64,000 nt of DNA from Valencia hispanica (GCA_963556495.2 OY747701.1:35297501-35361500); one strand, 5' to 3'; numbered from the stretch's first letter, positions 11,330 to 24,746 are shown. A program made the numbers and translations. The notes: generated from the sequence alone by a model not told the origin.

Positions 11330-13325
11330 TGCTAATTATGTGTTGCTGTGGCCAAGGCTTTAAGCAGCCATTTTCCTGACTTCCTGTAGCAGCTAGCTGT
11401 GCTGCAGTGATATAAATGTTTCATAAACACAAATGCTTGGGAGCTGCAGTGCATCTTCTCTCTACTACTTCTATTACTTGTCTTATCCATCTAATTTGAC
11501 TCAGGTTTTAGGAGAGCATTTTTTACAACACAGTGGGGTTCACAACTTTACTTTTTACTATATTGTTAGCTGGGCTTAGGTTGAACAAAAGTTGGAAATA
11601 ACTAGTTATAGAGTAGAGTATCTTGTTTTTAGATTTACAGAGTCATTTTAAAGGATATGGTCATAGGCTGAGGCAAAGTAAACAATACTGGAGGGAAATT
11701 AGGGCTGGGATGCCCTTTCCAAATATGAATATATGTGGCTGACTTCTTATTTGCAGGACACATTTCATTTTTTAAAGTCACACATGACCTTTATAACTGT
11801 ATTCTCTTCGATATTCACAGTGATTTAAACAGTATCCTACTGCAGCTCAGCTGAACTCTATAAAACTCTTGAGTTATATTGTGAGCTGATATTTTACAGT
11901 ATTTAAAAGTTTAACTTATTCTGTTTCCAGGTTCTTCCAGAAAAGTGTTTTCTTTCTGCTTCTGTTCAATTTTCTCACAGTCAGGCTGATACACAGAACA
12001 AGTCGATCCAGTAAGTCCTGACACACAGTGAACACAGTGAGCTGAGTGCAGCTTAAACTATATGGAAATTTGTTTAGAGCAAGCCTTAATATCAGCTCTC
12101 ATGTACAATATCACCCATTTAATCGGTATTATGACCTCATTTGTTGGCTTTTGGCTCATTGTATCTTTAAGAATAGCGTGAATGTCAGTAATTCTCTTTA
12201 GACAATATTCTGACCTAAAAAATAAAATCTGAGTGCATGCAATGTTTACGAGTTCACCATTGGATCACTTAATCCACAGATTTAACGGTTGTCTGTATCT
12301 GCTGCAGAGCTCAATAGAAACACTCAGATAATGGGGAATCAATCAATGAATATCTTTTTTGACACATCTGAGAAAGGACCTTGGAAAACATCCCCTTGTG
12401 TACCATTTGTGCCCAGTCTTGCTATTGTGAACACTTGGATGAACCTTGAAGGTATTTTGGTAGGCATGCCCCTCCCAAAGCCCTAGAAATGACTTTGTAA
12501 TCCTTTTTCAGATTGCTACATATCAGCAGGATTTTTTCTCATCTGTTGATGACTCTCATTAGATGGGGGCAGGATATGCTGCTTTTGAGATCTTTTAGCC
12601 TACTTCATGTTGTCAGACAGGTTCAATTTAGGTGATTTCTTGATTCTACTTGACTGACCGTTTTCAGGCATCAGTCAGACATAAGAATTTCAACCAAAAA
12701 AAAGTCACAATGTAATGTAAGAGGTGGGGTTTGGATAACTACCTAGATAAATGAAAACATTGAAATACTGTTTGGTTCATTTTTAACATCACCAGCTGGT
12801 GTAGTCGTTTTAAACTAGTCTGCCTGGACTCCAGATCCAAAACCAAGTTATACCTGGAGAATTGCATGGTGCAAAATAAGGGGAGCATTTGGCATCATGA
12901 TTTCACAGTGTTGTTAAAATAAACATTTTGAGTTTATGGGTTGCATTAAATTAGATTACCATTTTCAACCTACAAATCAGAGCTGCAACAATATTTTAGA
13001 TCCCAACAATAATCATGAGATCAATAGGTTCCGTATTTAAATTGAAATATGGCACGCATTGCAATTGGGATGTAAAATTTAAAAGCCTATATTCAGGCAC
13101 AACTCGACAACAGATTTTACCATTTGGATGGACATTCAACGTCCTTTTGTGTAAACACCTGAAATAGAGCTTAGAGACCAAGATCAGGAAGCTAAGGGGG
13201 AGTGGTGAGGATGTTGTAATGGTGGCAAAGAAAGGGTAGCAAGCAAAATGTGCATTGCTCACAATCAATGGTATATTAAATACGATCCCGTCATACGTTT
13301 TTAAAAATGTGCAGCCTTTTGAACT
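11330..13325. other. Intergenic DNA between repeats, nothing recognised
   Basis: AT-rich sequence with frames under 70 codons and no recognised RNA, gene or complete repeat. Confidence 0.45.
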
Positions 13326-14010
13326 CATCCACACCCTAAGGAAATGCATTAAGCATATCAATGGATGGATGGATTTGGCATAATTTTCTCCAGTTTTAAC
13401 AGAAACAAAACTGAAGTAATTATCTTTGGACCTAAAGAGGAACAATCAAGATTCAGCACACAGCTTCAGTTAATACAGCTAGAAAATACTGATCAGGTCA
13501 GAAATCTAGATGCAGTTATGGACTCAGACCTGAACCTCCAGGGTCACATAAAGGCAATAACAAGGTCAGCCTTCTGTCACCTGAAGAACATTTCTAGGAT
13601 TAAAGGACTGATGTTGCAACACGACCTAGAAAAACTCATCCATGCATTTATCTTTAGTCGGATTGATTACTGCAACAGCGTCTTCACAGGTCTGCCTAAA
13701 AAGTCAATCAGACAGCTGCAGCTGATCCAGAACGCTGCTGCTCACGTCCTCACTAGAACCAGGAAAGTAGGGCACATCACCCCGGTTCTAAAGTCCTTAC
13801 ACTGGCTCCCTGTAGCTCAGAGAATAGACTTCAAAATACTTTTACTAGTTCATAAATCCCTGAACGGCTTAGCACCAAAGTATGTTGAAGACTTGCTGTT
13901 ACTATACCAACCCATCAGATCACTCAGGTCCTCTAATTCCAGTCTACTCAACATCCCTAGAATTAAAATCAAACATGGAGAAACAGCTTTCAGCTTGCAC
14001 CCTCTTAGGT
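13326..14010 (+). mobile_element. L2-clade LINE fragment (C-terminal RT region)
   Basis: A single open stretch encodes the part of the L2 protein after the YADD motif: [92 protein letters not shown] and [20 protein letters not shown]. It stops at 14010 without the 3' UTR or tail, so it is truncated at both ends. It is close in sequence to the copies at 24040-24746 (-) and 44650-45709 (+), a different subfamily from the 6.3-kb element. Confidence 0.85.
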
Positions 14011-15470
14011 AGTTTAATAACAATCTAATTTTCCCTATTGATTCCCAAAAAATCCATGTGTTGCCAGTTTAAGAGTGATCAATATACAGTGCTTTGAATA
14101 TGCTGAAGAAAAAAGTATATTGAGCTAAATCTTCATTACATTGTGTATTTTCCACAGGACCCACTAGTTCAGTCCTGTATCAAAATCAAAAAATGATTAC
14201 AATCTCAACAGCAGTTTTATTTCAGTGCACATTTTTTAATTTTTTTTAAGAAAATAAGTTATACAGTCTCTCAGAAAATAAAAGAACTAAACACAATCCT
14301 GTAAGAACATAGACGTTCATGATAAAACAGTTTAGTGCACCTCATCTTCCGCTGGGCATGAAAAACAGAAATTAAAATAAACAGAAATTTAGCTTCAGCT
14401 TCCGTGACGTCTAAAAGATCTTAAGCATTCTGGGAAGGAAATAAATAATAACAAAACAACAGGCACTTCAGGGGAAACTCAAAAACTCTTGGTTTGGTGC
14501 CGAAGATTGGACAAATGATTATTCACCCTCAGACTTTAATCACAGATCAGTTCTGTTGATCATGTTCAGAAAATAATCTGCATTTTCATGCATCGCAGGT
14601 TTTTATTATCAGCTTAGTTCTCGCCTGCAGCTTCTCAGAAACTGTGTATATAACAAGGAGTGAAATAAATTTATAATTCATTTGATGAACTGGGTGCTCA
14701 AATATCAGGAGCACAGACTTGATCAGATAACTTCAATCAGTCACAGATGATCATTTACATATTAAACAAAGTCCGCATTTAGAAACTTAAAATGTTTAGC
14801 AAATAATTTTTTTCAGATCTTAATCAAATAAAAACGTATCTTCAACCCGGGCTGAACAGGAATTTTCACAAATGAGAAATAAGGTAAATGGGTACAACAT
14901 AACTTCAGCTTTCTGCTTTGAAAAGAACATTGTTAAAGAAATTAATATATATTTTCAAAATTTGGTTGCTGCAAGAAAATACAGAACTCAGCTTCAGCAT
15001 TGGATCGATGTAAGGCTGCTCGACTGTTAAAAACAAAATGATAAATCACAATTATTCTGGTCAATATTGACATAATGATGGTTTAGAAGGATATCTCAAA
15101 CTTCAGAGAAATTATGGATTTATAGTACTTTAAGACTAAACCTACTAAACAGAACATGACTAATTAGCTTTCATAATATTCTGAGTTTGTTGATTATATC
15201 ATTTTTGTAATATTTGGAACCAAAATTAAAAGTTGAAATACAAATGAGGGGCCTCGACAGGTTGCAGCGACCATGTCATTGTCCCTCCAAATCTCAACTC
15301 TGGTCCATTTGGTATCAGTACACCAAGTAACCCATGTAAAACTCAACCAGCTCCAATCATGTTTGCCCATAAAGGTAAAACTAGAACCATCGTATGGAAT
15401 GAAGCCTTTTCTTCATTTTAAAAACCTCACATTCAGTGTACAGGCAAATAAATCTAATTAGAATATAACT
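14011..15470. other. AT-rich intergenic DNA, nothing recognised
   Basis: No frame longer than 62 codons and no clear repeat boundary. The L2 homology stops abruptly at about 14010. Confidence 0.45.
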
Positions 15471-16560
15471 GATAAGTGAGATAATTGAAAAATGTGATAT
15501 ATGTCAACCAATTTAGGTGAAAATTTGGTTCATAAGAAATTAGAATATTGCATAAGACCAATATGATTTTTATTTGAATCCAGAAATGCTATGTCATGGC
15601 TAAGTTGTCCTATACACTCATGTAGAAGACTGCTGACTTGACAGTTTTCCAGCAGACAGTCATTTAAACCCCAGGCAAGACACCAAATGTAGTTCTTAAA
15701 GGAGCAGGCTGTTCAAAGACGGCTGTACCCAAGCATATCAGCAGAAAGTTAAGTGGAAGGAAAACAGTGTGCTTGTAAAAGATGTAACATGCATACCTGC
15801 ACCCTTGAGAGGATGGTAAAACAAATGTTATTCAAGAAATCAGGTGAGATTTACAATTTGTGGACTGAAGCTGAAGTCAATGCTTTAACACCCACTGCCC
15901 ACAGATTTAGTTGGGGATTGGACTACAACTATTGGATTAGTTGTGCTGAGACAGTGCTGAGTCAGAGATAATGTCAGAAGCAACAGAACTATTGCTCAGC
16001 GGTCCAACGATCTCTTTTAAGATGAAAGTAAATATGCATTTCATTTAGGACTCAAAGTCCCAGAGTCAGAGGAAAAGTAGAAAGGCACAGAATTTGCTTG
16101 AGGTCCAGTGTGAAGTTTGGACAGTCAGATACTGGGCAACTATCTTCTCTGCTGGTGTTAATCCACTGCCTTTTCTGAAGTCAAACTTTATGCTGATTTC
16201 ATTTTCCAGCTGGACACGGGCATTGATTTAATGGCATCATTGTACTTGGCTGGACAGCAAACCGGCTTGATCAAAACCTCAAAGAAAAAATATGGAGTTT
16301 TGTCAGGAGGAAGATGAGAGATATCAGACCCAACAATGCAGATAAGCTGAAGGGTCTATTAAAGCTAGGCTTCCTTCACACTTCAGCAGAGCCAAAGCTG
16401 AATGCCTCCATGCCATGCTACACTGAGGCAGTAATTCATGCAAAAGGAGCCCAGAGCAAGCATTTAGCAGACATTAATGTCTTAAAAATCTTTTTTTTAT
16501 CTTGTGAGAAACAATTTTGGTTCTGAATCATTTCTAATTCATAACCATCAAAATAAATGC
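15470..16560 (+). mobile_element. Decayed Tc1/mariner-superfamily transposon
   Basis: Broken transposase pieces are readable in order: a helix-turn-helix-like part (15753-15970: WTEAEVNALTPTAHRF), a middle part near 16040-16200 ('ttcatttaggactcaaagtcc', 'tccagtgtgaagtttgga') and a C-terminal block at 16314-16480 (KMRDIRPNNADKLKGLL ... ASMPCYTEAVIHAKGA). The C-terminal block is a hallmark of one fish IS630/Tc1/mariner family. The frame is interrupted many times. It lies just downstream of the cmtr2 stop codon, on the opposite strand. Confidence 0.65.
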
Positions 16561-16802
16561 TGAAAATATATTGCCTTAATTTAATTACAGAAATTAAATT
16601 TACTTGAACATAATTCTTATTTACTGAGCTGAACCTTTAGTTTTTCTGTTTGTTGATCTCTAAATAAAAACAGAGATTAAGAGTAATTTTGGAGTGACGT
16701 TCAGATGGGTTATCTTGATATCAGCTTTGAGTTAGAATCCTCAGCTGCTCCAGCCTCAGAAACAGAAACACGCATCCTGGACTGACCCCTCACTGAACTG
16801 CT

Positions 16803-19423
16803 CTATGACTGCATGAGGAGGTGCAGCTTCTGCTGGGTGATTTCAGAGTTCATGGTCCAGAGGAACTCAGTCAGTCCTCCTTTGAGCAGCTCCTCCATGG
16901 GAACAAACTGCAGTACCTGTCTGTCCCCTGCATGTGGTTGGTCTTTACCAACGTCCTCCTCTCCTCCTGTCAGCTGGCGGATGCTGCTCTGCACGTCACT
17001 AAGAACCGGAAGCATTGGGGCAGCTACTTCAGGGCAGAAGCCGACACACATTAGCAAGGCCCCGACACCACCGGAGGGGGTCGGACACCTGTAGGAGACC
17101 GAGCGGAAGCAGGCATGCAGGCAGAACACCAAAGCTGCAGTGACTCGAGTGAGGGCAGAAAACACCCGCAGCAGCAGGACATCTCCGGAGCTCAGCGTTT
17201 GGAGGGAAAGCATGACGCAGGCTAGAAGCTGCTGCTGGTACCGAGGCTCCCCATCGTGCAGCAGGGTGCAGCCTCTTTGAGGAAAGGAAGGCTCTTCACA
17301 AAATGTCAAAACTAAATCGTCCATTTGGCTCTCACCAGCAGCCCATGCCGAGCGGCTGTCAAACACCAAACACTGCTTCTTCCTTTTGTTTCCCTCAGAG
17401 TTTTTGAGGACGCAAAGACCTGCAGCTTCAGATAAAACAGAGGCTGTGCAAGCCACACGGCAGGAGTGGCAGGGGGTAACAAGAGTCCAGTCTACCACTG
17501 CCTCCAGCAGGGCTTCATTCAGATGGTTCAACAGCCCTAAGTCACAGAACGGAGAGTTTCTGACTGCAGGCAGTGCAGCTCCAATTATAACATACCACTC
17601 ATCTACACGACAGCTGGACCAGGGTCCTTCCAACATGCAACCCATCCCTCTCTCCTCAGTGCAGTGACTCTGTACCAGTGTAGCGTGGCAGCTCCTCCCA
17701 ATCCGCTCCCTCCAGCTCAGGCTCTGCAGCTCCCTCCGCTCATTGAACGAGCCCGTTTGCTTCTTCTGGCCCAGAGGTCGACCTGCAGACACGCTGCAGC
17801 ATGCAGGATTCACCGTGCTCCGAGAAATCCACCGGCTTCTGGGAAGAAAGCTTACCTACAAACAGAAACACTCAAATGAAGTTCATATCCAGATTTGATG
17901 TGACGCGATGTGATGCCACAAACTCAAATAACTACGAAAATCTAATCCCTGCTTTAAATGACTGCTTGCTCAACCATTTTAAATGCTAAAATTGCTCTTG
18001 AATGGAAATATGAATCCGCAAATCCCTAATATCCGCATGTCAGAGATTCATGAAAAGAAAGATTGGAAATCAGCCTCAAAATCCTGATCGCTTTTGATTT
18101 GAAAAAAGTCCTAGCTGGAACTTTGCAGTTCTATCAGCTCAGATATTTAATGAACATGTGAAAACATCTTACCTGGAAGCGCTGCAGGTATTCATTCACA
18201 ACACAGTCTCTGATGTGGTCAAGCCGCTGCCTCTTCTCTGTGCTCATACCTTCAAACAGTCGGAGGTTTTCACCGATGGTCTCCACCTGCAGATTGTGGA
18301 AGTAGGAGCTCAACTCCTGGTGCTGCTTCAGAAACGTCTCTGGGATAACCGAGCTGGGGAAAAGAGCCTCTCCTTCAGCCAGATTTGGTCCATAGTTACG
18401 GATCAGTTTGGAGAGCAGAGGCCTCACCGCTTCCTTACTCCCATAGTTCAGACACACAACATAAACCTCGGAGTTTCCTGCTTTGCTGGTGGCAGGTTTG
18501 ATAACGCTGACGGAGTGAAAGCAGCAGTTCAGAAGGTAGAGTAAGCAGATGGAGGAGTGTTCATACAGGGTGAACATCTTCAGTACGAAGGAACCGCCAG
18601 GGCTCAGGAGAAGAAGCGCGGCTGTGGCCTCGCAGTAGTGCAGCGACGCCACCAGCGCCTCCTGCTCGTCAGGGTTCTCCTGACAGTCAAAGCTTCCGTC
18701 TGCCGTCACCAAATCAACTCTGCGCATGTTGGACACAAAAACCTGCAGATCCAGCAGATGCTTCTGGAGCATGATGTTCCCCGTGTTGTCTGAGCCGAAA
18801 AACCACCACGGCAGAGTGTTGGCGATTAACCGGTCATCTGCGATGGTCGTGCTCCCACCGTTGGCCTCGTGGTATGGGTTAAGAGTGTTGGCGGCCCAGC
18901 CCCAGTCACAGTAGCGTGTGGACACATTGGTCTTCATGTAGTGATTTAGAGAAGTGATAAAAGCTCCTGGCGCTTCACACAGATGGACAGAGTTCAGTTC
19001 CCCATTTTGAAGAGCCTCCTCTGGAAGAAGGTCAAAGGTTCCCAAGATCTCGTAGAACTTACACCAGGCCTGAGTGCAGATCTCTGCGTTGGCAACAGAG
19101 CGAACAGCAGCAATCACTTTCCCAGCTCGGTTGGTGGAGTTGGTGTGTTGATGCCACACTTGTATGTTCTTGTCACTGAGCTGGTTCTTCACTGCATTCA
19201 GAGACGCCTTGAGCTCCTGCAGATGTCGGTGGTCCTCTGTCGGGTGTTTAAGAGCAACATTAGGGTCAGGAATACTCCAATTCTCACTGACCGGCTTCAT
19301 AAAAGTTTTAACTTTGTTAAAAAGACCCTGTATCTCCGTCTCTGTTTCAGGGTCAGACGGCACCAAGCTGCTGAGGTGCTGCTGTTTGCTGAGCTTCCTT
19401 CTTGTGCCATTGCCTGAACTCAT
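16803..19423 (-). CDS. cmtr2: Cap-specific mRNA (nucleoside-2'-O-)methyltransferase 2
   Basis: CMTR2 methylates the 2'-O of the second transcribed nucleotide of capped mRNA and snRNA (cap1 to cap2) using S-adenosylmethionine. Coding exons on the - strand are 19423-18173 (417 codons) and 17855-16803 (350 codons plus TAG). The intron 18172-17856 has donor GTAAGA and acceptor TTTGTAG. The joined protein is 767 aa, close to the about 770 aa of mammalian CMTR2. Residues 1-100 are a basic, Gln-rich N-terminus. The Adrift-type Rossmann methyltransferase domain spans roughly 105-325, with SAM motif HLCEAPGAF (147-155), VTADGSFD (239-246) and LLSPGGSFVLKMF (272-284). K122, D242 and K282 are the likely catalytic K-D-K. 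The second half is the non-catalytic C-terminal domain. The start is the ATG at 19423, just after an acceptor (TGCAG, exon from 19432); the upstream in-frame ATG at 19477 would be intronic. No lesions are seen. Confidence 0.95.
17856..18172 (-). other. Intron within the cmtr2 coding region
   Basis: This 317-bp phase-0 intron separates ...YLQRFQ from VSFLPRSRW.... Reading through it would hit a stop 12 codons after the donor, so splicing is needed. The acceptor tract on the - strand is gtgtttctgtttgtag. Confidence 0.85.
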
Positions 19424-19639
19424 CCTCCACACCTGCAGAGTAAAAACAATTCTGGAATTATAATGATTAAAATCCACATAAACATTTTTTAAATATAATA
19501 AACAGAAACGTATAGTTTAAAGTTTTCTGGTCTAGCTTTTGTGGAATTTCACTTTATGAAGATGCTGGCGAAAAACAACAACGCAGGGTAATTATTCACA
19601 GTAAAATGAGTCATGTACCAATGTGGGCTGAAAGGCCAC

Positions 19640-20430
19640 TCTGACAGGAAGATGCCATGACTCCAAAAACAACAGAAAACACCAGATTAATGTTCCCAAA
19701 TGCACTAAAGGACAAAGCCTTTGATATTTGCCCATTCATACACATGTCCCATCGTGATTGAAGCTGAAGACAATTGTTACATCAGGGGGAAAAGGAGGAT
19801 GCTTGCACACCTGGGAACACCATCCCAATTGTGCTATTTGGGGGTGGCAGCATCATACTTTGGGGGTGTTTTGCTTCAAGAGGGACTGGTGAACTTCATG
19901 AAATAGATGGCATCATGAGGAAATAACTCACTTAGCCTAGGTGGAAATATTGAAGCAACATCTAAAGACATTAGCCTGAAAAGTGGACAGATGAATATTT
20001 TGAACAGACAATGACCCCATGCAAAATCATTGATTTGGCATGGCAATCACAAAACTTGATCTCAGTCCCATAGAGAATTAGCGAGCAGAGCTGTAAAGAT
20101 GCGCATAAACAACATAACCTATAAACCTGACTCTGTACGATTAGTTCTGTCAGGAGGAAGGAGCCCAAATTCTAGAAAAACTACTGTGAGAAGATTTTCG
20201 AAGGATATCCAAAATGTTGTGCAGACATTTAGCTTAAGAGGCAATCCACCTGAACAGCAGGGAATTATGCACGACTCAAAAACAGGTTAAGGATCTTTGA
20301 TTTTCAGGATGAACCTAAAATGCACTACAACCTTTACAGGTGAACATCATGTGACCTTCTCTAAACTTTTGAATGCACATGTCCAACTATTCAAGGTTTG
20401 AGTAATTTTTGCACAACTTACAGTCAACCA
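19640..20430 (+). mobile_element. Decayed Tc1-type transposon in the cmtr2 leader intron
   Basis: At 19842-19890 the + strand reads like the Tc1 block [12 protein letters not shown], followed by a TGELHEI-like stretch. At 20005-20080 'acaatgaccccatgcaaa' and 'cccatagagaatt' recall the second catalytic Asp (DND) and the PIEN motif. All frames are broken. Confidence 0.6.
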
Positions 20431-20534
20431 ACATATTTCCTGGTCCAACCAGATTTAGTCTTAAAACATTTTCATTGTAAATAAGAAGTTGACCCTTAAT
20501 ATTTTCTAATCTACAGCAACTAGATCTAAATGAT

Positions 20535-20605
20535 GGGTTTTACTTAATTTCCCTCTGGGATCAATAAAGTATTTTTGAATTGAATTGAATTGAATTGAGT
20601 TTGGC
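20535..20605 (+). mobile_element. LINE 3' tail fragment
   Basis: 'tttccctctgggatcaata' and 'aagtatttttgaattgaat', followed by TTGAATTGAAT units, is a very common fish retrotransposon 3' end. Only about 70 bp are present. Confidence 0.55.
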
Positions 20606-21544
20606 TTATTTCTTTCCTGCTTAGTCTGCAGACAGATCTCTCTGCTATTAAAGAAATAAGTGTGATAGATGATTAAATGGAGTGAGTAAAGGTAAGCAAG
20701 TTCACTTATTTGTTTGGGGGGGGGTGCTTTGGTGATTTTTCTCATAACAGTAGTTTTTAAAACTGCTCCTTTAATTTCCGCATCTTCAACTCAAATTGTA
20801 CATCAGAACAGCAATTTCTTGTTCATTTTGAAAATATGTTTGTCCCTGCAGATGCGTGGGTGCAAATGGCAGCTGCTTATGTCAGATTATAAATAAATGC
20901 ATTGCAATAACTAAGTTCAACAGTCACAATTCCAGGCCAATTTTACACTGTTAATTGTTAAAGTCTTTGCATTCAAAAGGGTTAAACTATGTCATAAACT
21001 GTCAACTACAAAAATATAGATTTAAAGAAGATTTTTTGATAAAGGATTACAGAATCCTGAGGATAATATCACCTTCTTACAATTGCTTCCAGGATTAACC
21101 TGACAAGGGGAATGCGTCAAACATCTTAACCACTAAATCAAATCAATCACCAAACAGAAAGGAAAAGAAATGCAACAATTTCATGTTGCCTTCATCCATA
21201 AAGCAGATGTTCTGCAACGTGTTTCTGCGCTGCAACTTTAGAGCATAGTCTGTCTGTACAAGCAGTAAATTGCTACGGCTAATATGAAAAAAAAATCAAC
21301 GAGCTAACGAAGAACAAACTAATGCAGCAGCTTATTCAGAGCTGTGAGGATAATGAAAACATGTCATATGTAACGTCAAAGCTTTCCCTAGACTGGACTT
21401 TTCAAAAGCATTGAGCTCCAACCCCGAAAAGATTCACATTTCCGTGACACCTAGTTGAACTTGAATTAAATCAAACGTGTGCATCTCTCTGCAGTGAGTC
21501 AATATGAGGCAGAACAAGCTGAAACCAGCGGACAAAGTACTCAC

Positions 21545-21625
21545 CGAGATGATGTGCAGTACGGAAACGGAACACATCGTCCACGTGACTTAAAGCATAC
21601 AGTGCGCATGCGTGAAACCCAGCGG
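21545..21625 (-). promoter_or_regulatory. Probable cmtr2 promoter and untranslated first exon
   Basis: On the - strand a donor at 21545/21544 marks the end of a probable untranslated exon. Just upstream lie a CACGTGAC E-box (USF/CLEAR type, 21581-21590) and a TGCGCATGCG palindrome (about 21604-21613) that matches the NRF1 site. No TATA box is evident, as usual for a housekeeping gene. A GATA microsatellite starts about 155 bp further upstream. Confidence 0.6.
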
Positions 21626-21766
21626 GTGTAGTCGTTCTTAAAGGAGCAACTCCGAGATATGATCAGATCGAAATTATTCATACCCCTGCAGGCACAGTTG
21701 CGTTTTATTATTTATACCCTTTGTGATAATCAGGAAAAATGTTTATTGTCATTGCAGCAAACAATC

Positions 21767-21913
<147 letters not shown>

Positions 21914-24039
21914 TCAGGCAACACGTTAGGAAATTGGGATTTAGCCCAACATATTACTGATACTTATGTTTTAGGGGAGAATGTTTTATTTTGCCACAAC
22001 CCTATTTTTTCACGCAGCATTTCACACAACGTCTTGTTTCATGTAAAAGAAAATGTGGTGATGGCTATCTGTTGGTTTAAAGATGAGACTAGATTTTTGT
22101 CAAGTCTTGTCTGAGAACTGAAAAGCTGAATTCAGTCTCTATGTAGTGTATCATGTCACACCTGTCTTTTTTACAGAATATTCAAATACAACATTGTCAC
22201 TTGAGTAGATATGTTTCATGGTAGCTGGTCTGCTGATGACCCTGTCATGTTGAAGCAGATGCTTTACCAGATGTTGTGTAACGTTTGAAGCAACAAACAG
22301 AGATTGAGGAGTCAGTCATTTTCCTTTTAGACTCTTCAGACTGATTAAACTTAAAGGATCAATGGTCTGATTCAATTATATATTGTAAATTCAGAGAAAT
22401 TGAAAGTGTGGAAACTAAGGAAATGAAAGAACAGCCACATCTTCATCTAGGGATGATTGTTATGGATGACAGTTATATTTCAACTCTGACTCAAGAAGGG
22501 AGCAGAGTAGGAATAAACAGCAATCACGGTGAGCATCTGCTCTCTGTCACAACGATGCGAACAGTCGCTCGCTCTCTTCCTACAGCTGCTGTCTGACAGC
22601 AAACTCCCTCCAAACCTTTCTCAGTCAAAACGTACATCTTCTGAAAACCGACAGAAATAAGATCAACCTCTGAATTGGAAAAAAAGATTTATCTGGCAGA
22701 TCGCATCTGGAGTTGTGGATGTAGTTTACAATGCAGACAGACACATAAACTATTTGCATTAATACTCGTGGCTTCTACAGTTATTGTCACCACTGAGGGT
22801 TTTTTCAGGCTACCTACCAAAACAAATATGGATCACATTGATTTTATTTTTAACACTTGCAGCCACAAAGATGTTTTCCTCATTTCAACTGCACTTTCTT
22901 GTGTATCCGCTCTCCCATCTTTTTTGCTGTCTCTGTTCCTGATACCAGCCAAATCTACTCTACTTGATAAATAACTGGGCAGAAATGTTGGGCAAAAGGT
23001 CACGGATCGGACCAAAGGGACCATTGTCATTTAATATGTGCTCACGCTTACAGTACATCCATCAGAAGACATGTCTTCTGTACTTTTAATATGAGCCTGT
23101 GGGAGGGTGTGTTGCACCTCCTCTGCTTTCATACGGAGGCTTGTCAACTCTCTGTAATTCATTACATCGATGTGGCCTCTGGAGTTGAACTTTCTCCCTC
23201 CATGCGTGTGATCCACGTTTGTCTGTACAGATTCATATTTTTCCATCCTGAAACATTGATGATGAAGGGTGGTGGGTGCAGACTGGGCTGTGACATAGAC
23301 CTTTAGCTATGCTGTGGTGTGCACTTATGCTGAAGAAAAGAAAATGAAACAGCCACCCACTCTGATCCTCATTTTTCCTTTTTCTACACTGCAGAACAAC
23401 AGCATGGAAAACCTTTCTGTTATTCGACATACTGGTAAAAACTGTAAAAACTCTCAATGTTATTCCAGTATTTTAAATTTGAAAGAGATATGTTACACTT
23501 ATTGTGGGAAAAAAAGTTTTTTCTTAAACAAAGATGAAACTGCAGTCCTTCAGGCGTTTTTGAGATTTAATATGATATTCTGATCAACATGGAGGGACAG
23601 TGTGCACAAGCGGTGGCATCACTCGAATGTCCCCAATCCTTCTATTCTAAAACATTTGTTATTATTTATCAAACTTTATCTCTTATCTACATGAGCTCTT
23701 TAGTTCTCTTGTCCCGCTCCTGGAGAACCGGTCCCTGCCAATTGGAGCAAAGCATGAAACAGTCTCCAAGGCCAGAACATCCTGTCAGTATTTTGGTGCT
23801 CTGACGATGGAATCCTACAGTCTGATACGTTGCTATCAAAACATTATACACAGAAGGCTTTGTTTTCCCACATGACATACTGCCCTGGATGCTACCTATA
23901 CTTAGACTGGGGATAGTTTGTTAAATACTAATTAAATAAAATATTTCCTCAACAGACTTTTATAGTAAAATATATATTTTTGTCCTTTGGGTCATTTCAT
24001 GTAAGTTTGGAGATGTCAAGCTGGGAATTCATGTGCATA
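21914..24039. other. cmtr2-calb2 intergenic DNA, no gene recognised
   Basis: This part is less repetitive than its neighbours. The longest frame, 22675-22974 (99 codons), contains hydrophobic stretches but no family resemblance, splice context or codon bias that I can defend. Nothing else is recognised. Confidence 0.45.
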
Positions 24040-24746
24040 AAGGCAAGGCAACTTTATTTGTATAGCACACTTTCAATAACAAGGCAATGATTTGGGGGTA
24101 AACTAAAATAAAAGTAGCAATAAAACCACGAAACACAACATTAGAGACCCATAATGTACGACACATTTAAACACATGACATTTGAGCTATTATTAATCAC
24201 TTTATCAAAGGCTGCTCTGAACAGATAGACAGATAGCTTTGATTTAAAATGAACTCAGTATTTCAGCATCTTTGCAGTGGTCTGGAAGTTTGTTCCAGAT
24301 AAGAGGATAATAGAAACTGAAAGCTGCTCCTCCGTGTTTGGTTCTGATTCTAGGGATGCTGAGTAGACTGGCAGTATGGAGACCTGAGTGGTCTGAGGGT
24401 TGGTATAGTGACAAGTCTTCAACATATTTTGTTGCTAAGCCATTACATGATTTATAAACTAGTAAAAGTATTTTGAAATCTATTCTCTGAGCTGCAGGGA
24501 GCCAGTGTAAGGACTTTAGAACTGGGGTGATGTGCTCTACTTTCCTGGTTCTAGTGAGGACGCGAGCGGCAGCGTTCTGGATCAGCTGCAGCTGTCTGAT
24601 TGACTTTTTAGGCAGACCTGTGAAGATGCTGTTGCAGTAATCAATCCGACTAAAGATAAACGCATGGATGAGTTTTTCGAGGTCCTGTTGCAACATCAGT
24701 CCTTTAATCCTAGAAATGTTCTTCAGATGATAGAAGGCTGACCTTT
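24040..24746 (-). mobile_element. L2-clade LINE, 3' part, reverse orientation
   Basis: The L2 3' terminus (AAGGCAAGGCAA tail, then the complement of 'tgtgctatacaaataaa') starts at 24040. The C-terminal RT region follows on the - strand: [58 protein letters not shown] and [14 protein letters not shown]. The 5' truncation at about 24746 falls at the same spot in the protein where the 13.3-kb copy reads [10 protein letters not shown]. Small indels break the frame near the end. Confidence 0.85.

Larger units (their letters stand above)
19433..21544 (-). other. cmtr2 5' leader intron (probable)
   Basis: On the - strand a good donor (ctcg|gtgagtac) sits at 21545/21544, and the acceptor ctctgcag lies at 19433, nine bases before the cmtr2 start codon. 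The intron holds a Tc1 relic (19640-20430) and a LINE tail (20535-20600). I infer the untranslated exon from the splice sites and promoter motifs, not from a transcript. Confidence 0.6.

Noticed and set aside
16813..19463. Several + strand open frames of 60-144 codons across 16.8-19.5 kb
   Set aside because: They are antisense to the cmtr2 coding exons and have no protein family character; the - strand frame explains the openness.
19424..19477. Upstream in-frame ATG at 19477 as the cmtr2 start
   Set aside because: An acceptor (ctctgcag) lies between it and the ATG at 19423, so the upstream codons are probably intronic; the shorter start gives the expected family length.
22675..22974. 99-codon + strand frame with hydrophobic stretches
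   Set aside because: No signal peptide logic, family resemblance, splice context or promoter; the length is reachable by chance in this amount of sequence.
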